Of a DNA stretch of 64,000 bases, positions 35,577 to 43,806 are shown piece after piece. Source of the DNA: Ancylobacter aquaticus (GTDB taxonomy: Bacteria > Pseudomonadota > Alphaproteobacteria > Rhizobiales > Xanthobacteraceae); contig NZ_SMFY01000003.1 of the NCBI RefSeq assembly GCF_004339465.1, positions 62,001 to 126,000 of the forward strand. The letters run 5' to 3'. The notes under the pieces were generated by a model. It ran no database searches. It worked only from the letters and a program-made list of their open reading frames with translations, and was not told the origin of the DNA. Made by a program: the position numbers and the translations under genes. How positions within the stretch are numbered: the stretch's first letter is position 1; each line of letters begins with the position of its first letter.

Positions 35577-36842
35577 ATGAACGAGAACCGCGTCGCGCAT
35601 CACCCCGTGGTCGTGGTCGGCGGCGGGCAGGCCGGCCTGTCGGCCAGCTACCATCTCCGGGCGCTGGGCATCGAGCATCTCGTGATCGAGAAACACCGGG
35701 CCATGCACGCCTGGGAAACCCAGCGCTGGGACAATTTCTGCCTGGTGACGCCGAACTGGCAGTGCGACCTGCCCGGCCATTCCTATGCCGGCCCGGACCC
35801 GGACGGCTTCATGAAAAAAGATGAAATCCTCAGCTATCTCAAAGAATTCCGAGCCAAGGTCGACCCGCCCATTCGCGAGGGAGTGAGCGTGCGTCGCGTC
35901 ACCCCCCGCCCGGAGGGCGGTTTCCTCATTGCCACCAGCGCGGGCGATTTCAGCGCCGACAATGTCGTGGTCGCCTCGGGCGGCTATCATGAGCCGATCG
36001 TGCCGCGCATGGCTGAACGCCTGCCAAGCTCGATCCAGCAGATCCATTCGGCGCAATACCGCAATGCGGGCCAGCTGCCGGAAGGGCCGGTGCTGGTGGT
36101 CGGCTCCGGCCAGTCGGGTGCGCAGATCGCCGAGGATGTGCACCTTGCCGGCCGCAAGGTGTTTCTCGCCGTCGGCAATGCCCCGCGCTGCGCCCGCTTC
36201 TATCGCGGCCGGGACGTGGTCACATGGCTTGCCGACATGGGCTATTACGACATGCCCGTGGAAGAGCACCCGCTGCGTGAAGGGGTGCGCGACAACACCA
36301 ACCATTACGTCACCGGCCGCGACGGCGGGCGCGACATCGACCTGCGCAAATTCGCCTTTGAAGGCATGGAGCTCTATGGCGCGCTGCGTGATTTCGACGG
36401 GGAGAGCCTGCTCTTCGAGCCGAACCTCACGCAGGCACTCGACGAGGCCGACCGGACCTATAACGGCATCAACGCCGCCATCGACAAGCATATCGCCGCC
36501 AACGGTATCGAGGCGCCGCCGGCCTCGGTCTACGAGGCCGTCTGGCAGCCCCAAAGCGAGCGCCCGAGGCTCGACCTCGCCGCCTCCGGCATCGCCTCCA
36601 TCGTCTGGTGCATCGGGTTCCGGCCCAATTTCCGCTGGCTCGACGCGCCGGTGTTCAACGGCGCCGGCCATCCCCAGCACAGGCGCGGCATCACCGCACT
36701 CCAGGGCGTGTATTTCATCGGCCTGCCCTGGCTGCACACATGGGGCTCCGGCCGCTTCGGCAGCGTCGGGCGTGATGCCGCCCATATCGTCGCGCATATC
36801 GATGCGCGCGCGCAGCAGGCCCGGCAGGGAAGCGCCGCATGA
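35577..36842 (+). CDS. Nit1C flavin-dependent oxidoreductase, MSMEG_0569 family
   Basis: A 421-residue FAD/NAD(P)H enzyme resembling flavin monooxygenases. The FAD motif is VVVVGGGQAGLSASYHL near residue 11, followed by WDNFCLVTPNWQCDLPG. A second dinucleotide motif VLVVGSGQSGAQIAEDV occurs around residue 175, and the C-terminal VYFIGLPWLHTWGSGRFGSV helps bind FAD. It probably oxygenates or oxidises the pathway intermediate. It follows MSMEG_0570 by 16 bases and overlaps the LnmK-like gene by 4 bases. Confidence 0.9.
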   Translation: MNENRVAHHPVVVVGGGQAGLSASYHLRALGIEHLVIEKHRAMHAWETQRWDNFCLVTPNWQCDLPGHSYAGPDPDGFMKKDEILSYLKEFRAKVDPPIREGVSVRRVTPRPEGGFLIATSAGDFSADNVVVASGGYHEPIVPRMAERLPSSIQQIHSAQYRNAGQLPEGPVLVVGSGQSGAQIAEDVHLAGRKVFLAVGNAPRCARFYRGRDVVTWLADMGYYDMPVEEHPLREGVRDNTNHYVTGRDGGRDIDLRKFAFEGMELYGALRDFDGESLLFEPNLTQALDEADRTYNGINAAIDKHIAANGIEAPPASVYEAVWQPQSERPRLDLAASGIASIVWCIGFRPNFRWLDAPVFNGAGHPQHRRGITALQGVYFIGLPWLHTWGSGRFGSVGRDAAHIVAHIDARAQQARQGSAA

Positions 36843-37714
36843 ACCTCGCGCTCCCTCCAGGGACCTTCCTCGCGCCGGCGGTACCCGTCGCGGAGGACAG
36901 GGTGCAGCTCGGCATGCCGCAGCTCTGCCTCGGCGGGCTTTCGGAAACGTGGCTGCTCAAGGAACTGGGCCATCGCCACTGGATGGCGCTGGCGGCGATG
37001 GCCGGCCGCGCGGTGCCCGATTTCCACGATGCCGACGGCGCGCCGGTCTATGCCGCCTTCAGTGCGCTGTCAGTGGAGGACGCGGATTTCGCCTCTCTCG
37101 GCGCGAATGATTGGCTGACGATCCGCAGCGATATCCGCCGCATCTCCCGCACCCAATGCGCCAGCCGGCATGACCTCACCTGCGGGGGGCGCACCGTTGG
37201 CACGGTTCATCTGGTCTCCGCCTTTGTGCGGCGAGCGCTCGGAGGCGGCAATCATACCGTGGCGCGGGTGGCGCTGGAGGGTTTTCCCGCCCCGGCCCGC
37301 GCGGGTGGAGGCCGGCGCGAACCGGAACTTGCCGCCCGCGCCGCCGCCTTCCGCGCGGGACGCGCGACAGGGGACGCGCGGCTCGGATTCGGCCTGTCCC
37401 GCGGCCAGGAGGCGACGCTGGAGATCGATCCCTGCCCGGCGCAGGATTTCAACGGCGCCGGCTTTCTCTATTTCACCAGTTTCCTCGCCTTTATCGATCG
37501 CGCCGAATGGCATTTCGACGGTCGGCGCGCGCCGCGGGCGACGACGCGCTCGCGTGAGGTGTATTTCCACGGCAACATCGACCCGGGAGAGCGCGTGGTG
37601 GTCCGCCGCCTGAAGAGCGGGCGGGAGGCGGGTCAGCTCGTTCATCATTGCCGGCTTGAGCGCGCCGGCGACGGCACCCGCCTCGCCGATGCCTTCACCC
37701 GCCGCGTGCTTTGA
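36839..37714 (+). CDS. LnmK N-terminal-like protein, Pnap_2097 family
   Basis: A 291-residue protein of the hot-dog-like LnmK family. It begins VQLGMPQLCLGGLSETWLLK and later has DWLTIRSDIRRISRTQCASR (a segment conserved in LnmK-like proteins), QDFNGAGFLYFTSFLAFIDR and VYFHGNIDPGERVVVRRL. LnmK in leinamycin synthesis is an acyltransferase/decarboxylase; the Pnap_2097 branch has no assigned reaction. Its ATG overlaps the stop of the flavin oxidoreductase, so it belongs to the Nit1C operon although it is not a standard Nit1C gene. It may supply an acyl group to the Nit1C product. Confidence 0.75.
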   Translation: MNLALPPGTFLAPAVPVAEDRVQLGMPQLCLGGLSETWLLKELGHRHWMALAAMAGRAVPDFHDADGAPVYAAFSALSVEDADFASLGANDWLTIRSDIRRISRTQCASRHDLTCGGRTVGTVHLVSAFVRRALGGGNHTVARVALEGFPAPARAGGGRREPELAARAAAFRAGRATGDARLGFGLSRGQEATLEIDPCPAQDFNGAGFLYFTSFLAFIDRAEWHFDGRRAPRATTRSREVYFHGNIDPGERVVVRRLKSGREAGQLVHHCRLERAGDGTRLADAFTRRVL

Positions 37715-37864
37715 GGTTGGAAAGCCTGTTATGGCAGGGCGGAAGAGACACTGTCATCACCCTGTGAGAAAACCCACCGACCCCCGTTGCATTCTCCGCG
37801 AGGCTGAGGCATAGAGACGGCCCGTTCGGGGCCGCAGACAAGGCGGCGCGGGACGGCGGAGCGG

Positions 37865-37939
37865 GCGGGTGTAGCTCAGGGGTAGAGCACAACCTTGCCA
37901 AGGTTGGGGTCGTGGGTTCGAATCCCATCGCCCGCTCCA
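37865..37939 (+). tRNA. tRNA-Gly (anticodon GCC)
   Basis: A complete cloverleaf: acceptor stem GCGGGTG/CGCCCGC with one G-T pair, D arm TAGCTCAGGGGTAGAGC, anticodon loop TTGCCAA on stem AACCT-type pairs, T arm GGGTTCGAATCCC, discriminator T and encoded CCA (37937-37939). Its 3' part is repeated at 56755-56805, so it is the left attachment site of an integrated island. Confidence 0.96.
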
Positions 37940-37944
37940 AATTT
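37894..37944 (+). repeat. left attachment repeat (attL) within tRNA-Gly
   Basis: 51 bases from CTTGCCAAGG through the tRNA 3' end to CCAAATTT are identical to 56755-56805. This copy lies in the intact tRNA, so the gene stays functional after integration. Confidence 0.9.
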
Positions 37945-37956
37945 CTCATTAGACAC

Positions 37957-37984
37957 AAAGCCTCGCGGTAGCGGGGCTTTTGTC
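37957..37984 (+). terminator. terminator after tRNA-Gly
   Basis: A ten-pair stem AAAGCCTCGC/GCGGGGCTTT (one T-G pair) with loop GGTA, followed by TGTCGTTTT. Confidence 0.8.
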
Positions 37985-38349
37985 GTTTTGGGGCTCGCGA
38001 TTTCAGGTGTGATGCTGCGACCAGGCGAGGCCGCGGTTACAGCTCGGTTACATGGTCAGCGCGAACAGGTGATTTGAAGTCGTGGTGTCACGGGAGTGCG
38101 GCAGCGCCGGATTGCGGAAAACCGCAGATGAATGGTGCATCCCGGGCTCCTAGTGGCTTGATATCCAGTTGCTGGCCTCCGTATCCGATCCAAAGCTGTC
38201 CTCTCGGCACGCCGTTGCGAACGGCCCGTTCGCGCCTCGAGTTCGGACGTTCAAACGTTTTTCGCTGGTACCGGATAGCGGACAAAGTGCTAAAATGACA
38301 TTTTTGTCGCAGATGCTAACGGAAGCTCACCCCAAATACGCGAGATCTA
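37985..38349. other. intergenic, left end of island
   Basis: No gene recognised. The motif CGGACGTTC lies near 38245; related sequence occurs in two other gaps of this island. Confidence 0.4.
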
Positions 38350-39879
38350 TTGGCCAAGTCCACATTCCAGAAATCGCTCGCTAAGGCGGGTAAGTACATT
38401 GATGAAGGATTTGACAGGAGCGATCCGCAGCTCACTGACCGGGCGTTCGCGGTTCTAGACCAGCTCGCCTTATGCAAGACCATCCGCGACGAAGATGAAG
38501 TTCTTCTGCACTACTTTCGCGCCAATGCATTCAACAACCGCCAGCACCACGAGGGACTGGCACAATCCTGGCAATGGGAGATGGAACATCTCCAAAGCGA
38601 GTTGCTCGAACTTCGTAGGGCTGTCAGGCATAAGGGGTTCGAAAAACTCCATCCGATCCGGCGCTGCCAAATTTTGACCAATCTCGGCGGCAAGCTCAAT
38701 TCAGTCGGTCGCCCTGTGGAAGCACTTCGTTATTGGGACAAAGCCCTGGCGATTGAGGGGCGCTTTGCCAAGGCGCTCTTTAGTAAAGGCGAGGGGCTGC
38801 TGAACTATGCTGATTCAGTCAGCGATCCGGGATATTCCCAACTCATTACGGGACAAGCTCACGATAACTTCGTAGCAGGAACAGCTCGCGATGCTGTGCA
38901 CGAAAATATAGAGGACACAAAGCTTGTTCCATATTTTGCTGAGCGAGCGAAAAAGATTTCAACGTGGCTCAATGTCAAATCCGCCAATGAGAATTTGGAA
39001 GAGGAGCACAGTCTGGGCCGATCAAGGGCAGAGAAGGCTTATCGTCGCTGGTGCTTGGAGAAGCGGTTGTTTCTCAATCCCATGAATGACCTCGGCACAT
39101 ACTCGATAGCCGCAATCGACAGCCTGGTTCTGCCGTCGATCACACTTGCTTTCGATAAGGGCGGAGCGATGCCCCCGGCAGTCTTCGGACTTTTCAATCA
39201 GCTCAAGCAGGAATTTGCTACGGCAAGGTTCTTCCTTTTTGAGGGAATGACGGCTGACACAGTGCACTTTGCCGACAAGTACGTGAAGCTCACAAACACG
39301 CTCGACTATCCGAGCTATGGGGTGAACGTCGAGAAGGCGCGACAGGCCTATCGAATGACGTATTCCTTGTTCGACAAGATTGCGTTCTTCCTGAACCATT
39401 ATCTCGAACTCGGCATTCCCGAGACAAAAGTGTACTTCAGCTCGATCTGGTATGAGACGAAAGGAAATCCAAGACCGCTCCGGCCGTTCTTCCAGGATAG
39501 GGCGAATTGGCCGCTTCGGGGCTTATTTTGGCTATCCAAAGACCTTTATGATCCTGAGCTACAGAAAGCCACAGAACCGGACGCGGAGGACCTGGCGGTT
39601 CTGCGTCATCATCTTGAGCACAAATACTGCCAGATTCACGAACAATGGGGCGTGACATTTGCCAATTTCAACGATGCAGAAACCGAAAAGATCGGCCTGC
39701 ATGTCGGAAGGCATGATTTCGAGGCGAAGGCACTCAGGCTAGTCGGACTTGCACGGGCCGCCATAATTTACCTGTGTTTGGCCGTTCACCGGGAGGAGAG
39801 ACTTAGGAAAGATGGAAACCCAGATGCAATTTCGATTCCTATGCTTGCCAACACATGGGACGACAAATGGAAAGTCTAG
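38350..39879 (+). CDS. LA2681-family HEPN-domain protein, predicted RNase
   Basis: A 509-residue protein. The N-terminal part is helical, with a TPR-like middle (GRPVEALRYWDKALAIEGRF, AKALFSKGEGLLNYADS). The C-terminal HEPN domain carries the R-x4-H motif in LRHHLEHKY (Arg, HHLE, His), the signature of HEPN ribonucleases. The protein ends NTWDDKWKV; the overall design matches the LA2681 HEPN family, found mainly in defence and mobile islands. Known HEPN toxins cut tRNA or mRNA, so a cell-suicide role in phage defence is likely but untested for this family. The start is a TTG; no upstream ATG in frame. Less GC-rich than the chromosome. Confidence 0.75.
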   Translation: MAKSTFQKSLAKAGKYIDEGFDRSDPQLTDRAFAVLDQLALCKTIRDEDEVLLHYFRANAFNNRQHHEGLAQSWQWEMEHLQSELLELRRAVRHKGFEKLHPIRRCQILTNLGGKLNSVGRPVEALRYWDKALAIEGRFAKALFSKGEGLLNYADSVSDPGYSQLITGQAHDNFVAGTARDAVHENIEDTKLVPYFAERAKKISTWLNVKSANENLEEEHSLGRSRAEKAYRRWCLEKRLFLNPMNDLGTYSIAAIDSLVLPSITLAFDKGGAMPPAVFGLFNQLKQEFATARFFLFEGMTADTVHFADKYVKLTNTLDYPSYGVNVEKARQAYRMTYSLFDKIAFFLNHYLELGIPETKVYFSSIWYETKGNPRPLRPFFQDRANWPLRGLFWLSKDLYDPELQKATEPDAEDLAVLRHHLEHKYCQIHEQWGVTFANFNDAETEKIGLHVGRHDFEAKALRLVGLARAAIIYLCLAVHREERLRKDGNPDAISIPMLANTWDDKWKV

Positions 39880-40195
39880 GTGCAGGTGAACCCGTGGTTG
39901 GTCAATGCGGCCATTAAGGTGGCGATGGCAAAACACTCAGCATCGCGTCCGCTTGCTCTGGTTGCCCACCGAGAGCGGACAGTCCGCTATCGGCTCCATT
40001 TGGGGAAGTGATTCCCGCTGTGCGCCCTCATTTCGGACGTTCCACGGTGGAAACCCTGATCCCAAAAGCTGCCATTCGTTCAGCCTGCCCCTGACGAAGG
40101 GATATCGGGTGGAAACCGGTCTTGCCACTATCGAGTGGCGAAGGCGTGCGTCTCGCTAGAAGAGGAACGGGCGGAGGGTCGCAAGTGCATACACT
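39880..40195. other. intergenic between convergent HEPN and HerA genes
   Basis: No gene recognised. It holds the small palindrome GCGGACAGTCCGC near 39990 and CGGACGTTC near 40045. Confidence 0.4.
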
Positions 40196-42199
40196 TTAGG
40201 CGCCCCAAGCCTCTATGACTTTGCTGAGCGGGAAGGCCGACGCCTCTTTGCGCCACTCATGATATGGCGCGGCAGTTTGGCTGTATGGTCCCGGATCTGG
40301 CCGATCAAATTGCACCCGCGTAGGGATGTGAAAGGCGCTACCGAACACGATTGCCTCGCCTGAAGCGAGGATCGTCACCTGGTCGAGCAGCCGCCGCGCC
40401 TGCATCGGGATGATGCGGCGGAAATGGTCGATGTCGTCGGGGTTCTGCAGCCGGTGGCTGATGAAATTGGCGCATTGGCTGATGATGGTTTGGCTTATCT
40501 CGCTCGGCCGCTGGCTGGCGATGATCAACGACAGCCCGAACTTGCGGCCTTCCTTGGCGATCCGCTCATAGGTGAGCCGCGCCAGGCGATGACCACGATC
40601 CTCGTCCGACCGCGCCGGGCGGGCATAATTGTGCGCCTCTTCGAGAACCAGGACCCACGGATGCTTGTAGCGCGAGGCCGCAGGCAATCGCTCACGCGCC
40701 TCAAGCAGGATTCGGCCAATGACTGCGCAGGCATAGGGCAATACCTCATTGCTCAGCATCGACAGGTCAAGCACCGAGACCTTGGGCCCGGCGTTGGCGC
40801 CAAGGCCAAGCCGGGAAAACCAGGACGATAGCGTTTCGACCTTGGTGGCAGCGTCCTCATAATTGAGGAAGGCGCGCCAACGCTTGTCATCGAGCCGCGT
40901 CTTCAGGCGCAGCTTTAAGGTCGTCAGATGCGCATCGACCCGGAATGTATCCTCTTTGGAAACCGCGCGGTTTATTAGCGATGGATCGGTCAGCGTCGCT
41001 CGCGCGATCGGCAGCGGGGAATCGGCGGTGCGTGCACCAGCCTCGGCCTCGCCACTGCCGCCGACGATCTTCGCACGGATCGCGTCCCTAAGCGCCTCGG
41101 CTGCCGCTGCGATCGCTGCCTGATTGTTCATCACCTCGGTGTTGTAGTCGTTAGCCGGGCGATGTCCGGTGAACAGAGCGGTGAAGGCCGTGGTGTCGAT
41201 CCCTGACCCGGCGAGATGGCCGGTGACCGCGTCACAATAGGAGCCGGCGGCCTTCTTTTTGATCTTGGTCAGTTCAGTCAGCAGCTGATCGAGCGCGCTC
41301 ATGGCGTTCTGGAACGCGCCCATGCTCGCGGCCGCGGTCGCATTGCCGCCCTTAGCGATCGCCCACCAATCCTTGAGCACCGGCTCTTGGGTCTGTTCTG
41401 ACGCGCTGAGCCAGGCACAGATCTCCTCGGCGTTGAGAAACCACAGCGGCAGGGCAAATTCTTTGCCGTTGAGGTAGATGCGATCGGGCAGCCGCTGTTC
41501 GGGTTCGGCGGCCGGGAAGGCCTTAGCGTATTCGCCATTGATATCCAGGATGAAGACGTGCGGCTCCTCGCGCGCGCCGTTGAGCGCCTTCATCGCCTTC
41601 TGGATGAGGCTGGAGACCGAGAAGGATTTGCCCGAACCGGTATTGCCGACGATAGCGAGCGGCCGCGAGAAGAGATCGTTATAGGAGGCGCGCACGACAT
41701 TGCGCGACTGCCCAGTCGGGAAACCAATCTTGAGATCGCAGTCGAAGTCTTTCTCTTCATAACCCTCGGGTTTGTTGCGCCGCGGCGGAATCTCGAAGAC
41801 GGCGCGCAGAATGTCGGGCGAGCCGATCTCCGCCGGCGTGTCGAGCGTCGGCAAAATCGAGATGCCCGGGCTGAAGGAGGGCTCGTCGTCATTATGCTCG
41901 ATCGTGCCGAGCAGCTGGACGCTCGCAACCCGGCGTGGCCTCATTAGTTCGAGACTGAGATCGTCGCCGCTGCCAGGATCAAAAGTCTCACGCGCTTCGA
42001 GATCGGTGATGATGCCCATCACCGTTTCGCCGGCGCCCAGCGCAAAGGTCAAATAAGCATTGATCGCGATTGCGGCCTGAACGCCGTCGACCGTCGCACG
42101 TAGCGCCGAGCGGGTTTCCGGTAGCAGCTCGACCTTCACCCGAAAGCCCTGGACCGAGACAATGTGGCCGATGAGGCGCGGATTATCCATCCGCGTCAT
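40196..42199 (-). CDS. HerA-type ATPase/helicase of a SIR2-HerA defence pair
   Basis: A 667-residue HerA/FtsK-like ATPase. The N-terminal beta-barrel (IGHIVSVQGFRVKVELLPET, TFALGAGETVMGIITDLEA) is the HAS-barrel. Walker A is IVGNTGSGKSFSVSSL (K191), and Walker B is HPWVLVLEEAHNYA; the region EGRKFGLSLIIASQRPSEIS carries the sensor/arginine part. HerA ring helicases pair with nucleases or SIR2 proteins; here the SIR2 gene directly upstream overlaps the start by 17 bases, so they are translated together. In known SIR2-HerA systems the two form a large complex that depletes NAD+ on phage infection. HerA supplies ATPase and DNA-sensing activity. Confidence 0.88.
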   Translation of the reverse strand: MTRMDNPRLIGHIVSVQGFRVKVELLPETRSALRATVDGVQAAIAINAYLTFALGAGETVMGIITDLEARETFDPGSGDDLSLELMRPRRVASVQLLGTIEHNDDEPSFSPGISILPTLDTPAEIGSPDILRAVFEIPPRRNKPEGYEEKDFDCDLKIGFPTGQSRNVVRASYNDLFSRPLAIVGNTGSGKSFSVSSLIQKAMKALNGAREEPHVFILDINGEYAKAFPAAEPEQRLPDRIYLNGKEFALPLWFLNAEEICAWLSASEQTQEPVLKDWWAIAKGGNATAAASMGAFQNAMSALDQLLTELTKIKKKAAGSYCDAVTGHLAGSGIDTTAFTALFTGHRPANDYNTEVMNNQAAIAAAAEALRDAIRAKIVGGSGEAEAGARTADSPLPIARATLTDPSLINRAVSKEDTFRVDAHLTTLKLRLKTRLDDKRWRAFLNYEDAATKVETLSSWFSRLGLGANAGPKVSVLDLSMLSNEVLPYACAVIGRILLEARERLPAASRYKHPWVLVLEEAHNYARPARSDEDRGHRLARLTYERIAKEGRKFGLSLIIASQRPSEISQTIISQCANFISHRLQNPDDIDHFRRIIPMQARRLLDQVTILASGEAIVFGSAFHIPTRVQFDRPDPGPYSQTAAPYHEWRKEASAFPLSKVIEAWGA

Positions 42200-43574
42200 T
42201 CGGCGTGGCTGCAGGCGTGGCGGACAAAGCGATCTGCTTTTCGAAGCGGCGAAGGCGCAGGAAATCGTCGAGCCACTGAACGTCCGGCATCACCGTGCGG
42301 GCGAAATCGTCGAATGTCGCCCGAGCAAAGGGCTCGAGGGCGAAGCCAGCCTCGGTCGGGCACAGCACGAAGGCGCGCTTACCGAGATCCTTGTAGCGGA
42401 GGATGCGCGCAATCACCGGGCTATTGGGATTAGGTTCGACCACCAGCATGATGAGCGATGGGTTCATAAGCGCGTTCTCTATGATCCGCGACACATGATC
42501 GTCGCCGAACCCGTAGCCAAGGACGAGCAGGAAGGTCTGGGGGATGCCGAGCCGTACCTGAAACGATCGGAAGAGGTGCGCATAGGGCATGGCCAGAGTT
42601 TGCGCGAATTTGTTGGCAGTGGGCAGAATTCCGACCGATCGAGCGTTCTGGGCTAGCGGGACAAGCGCTGCGGCCTTCTGCCCTGCGGTCATGCTGGCAT
42701 ATGCGCGATACGGCGCAAGGTCGGGATGGCGGGCGCGCATCTCGAGGCCTTGCTCGAACCAGTGGATGGAGCCGTGCAACTTGTAGAAATGAAGGAACTT
42801 GTCGAAGCGGCGTACGCGTCCTTCGGCAACTTCGCCGGGATAGTAAATGTCGAGGCCGTAGACTGATGGGTCGAAGCGCGCGGCGGCGCGGCCAGTGAAG
42901 CCATCGAAATATTGCACACCTAGAAGTTCGAGTGCCTGTTCGAACAGTGTGTCATAGTTAAGCGTGAAGAGGTGCGTGCGCCCGAGATTGCTGTCACGCG
43001 CGACCAGCTTGGAGAGGAAGGCCAGCTGGGGGGCGATCTTGTCCGCGGTGGTCGCCAGCGCGCTATCGGGCAGTGACAGCGCGCATTCGGCGAAGATCGC
43101 GATGCGCAGGCGGTCGACGAACCATTTGAGGTCATCCTTGGTCGGGGCCGGCGTGCTTGGCCAGGCGACGGCGCCGAACGGGCCGATAGCATTTTCGGCG
43201 ATCGCTAAGGCATTTGCCACGAAGGACAGCCAGACCTCAAACCCGATCGGCTCGCCTAGGAGATCGGCAAGTTGGACGTTGAGCCGGCGAGCTTTGAGGA
43301 TCGGCGCGATCGAGGCAGGCAGATCGGCCATCGCCTCGATGGTGTCGAAGACTGCCGTCTCGAGATTGGCCATGGTCTTGCCGCCTGCCGAGACCGATGT
43401 GCCTGAGCCGGTCAGGACGACCAGATTCTCCATGCGCAGCCATTCGGAGATCAGCGCCTGCAGGCGAACCCGTCCCTGCTTTTGATCGAGTCCGGCGAGC
43501 AGGTCGCCGATTCCGCCATCTTCGGCTAGGCCGATGAGCTTATAATCGATCGGATCCGGCGGCGTTGGCGTCAT
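42183..43574 (-). CDS. SIR2-family NADase of a SIR2-HerA defence pair
   Basis: A 463-residue SIR2-domain protein from the ATG at 43574 (AGGAAAGG site); a longer frame starts at 43613. The NAD-binding Rossmann part shows LVVLTGSGTSVSAGGKT, then TLNYDTLFEQALELLG with the conserved N-Y-D, and the catalytic His in FYKLHGSIHWFEQG. The C-terminal FLLVLGYGFGDDHVSRIIEN is a common feature of defence SIR2s. Such proteins hydrolyse NAD+ when activated by infection, killing or arresting the host cell. It is immediately upstream of herA on the same strand. Confidence 0.88.
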   Translation of the reverse strand: MTPTPPDPIDYKLIGLAEDGGIGDLLAGLDQKQGRVRLQALISEWLRMENLVVLTGSGTSVSAGGKTMANLETAVFDTIEAMADLPASIAPILKARRLNVQLADLLGEPIGFEVWLSFVANALAIAENAIGPFGAVAWPSTPAPTKDDLKWFVDRLRIAIFAECALSLPDSALATTADKIAPQLAFLSKLVARDSNLGRTHLFTLNYDTLFEQALELLGVQYFDGFTGRAAARFDPSVYGLDIYYPGEVAEGRVRRFDKFLHFYKLHGSIHWFEQGLEMRARHPDLAPYRAYASMTAGQKAAALVPLAQNARSVGILPTANKFAQTLAMPYAHLFRSFQVRLGIPQTFLLVLGYGFGDDHVSRIIENALMNPSLIMLVVEPNPNSPVIARILRYKDLGKRAFVLCPTEAGFALEPFARATFDDFARTVMPDVQWLDDFLRLRRFEKQIALSATPAATPNDADG

Positions 43575-43806
43575 GAGCCTTTCCTGTCGTTCCGCATCGG
43601 TGACGACGGTCAAGCGACCCGGCGCCGGTTGTTACCCTTCCCAAGGCGACGACGTCGAGTATGATGATCGCACGAAGCAAGTCAATTATCGTAGGGCCGG
43701 CGTTACCCTCAACTTCGACCTGAAGCAGCAACGGCTTGAGATCGCTTTTGTTTCTTGCTTTCTTAAGGAACAAACCTTCTACATCATTTCCCGAAAGTGA
43801 GGGGCT

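Noticed and set aside
43573-43800. A 75-codon frame before the dGTPase gene
   Set aside because: It starts within the SIR2 gene's 5' end and shows no family pattern; the gap is better read as a divergent promoter region.
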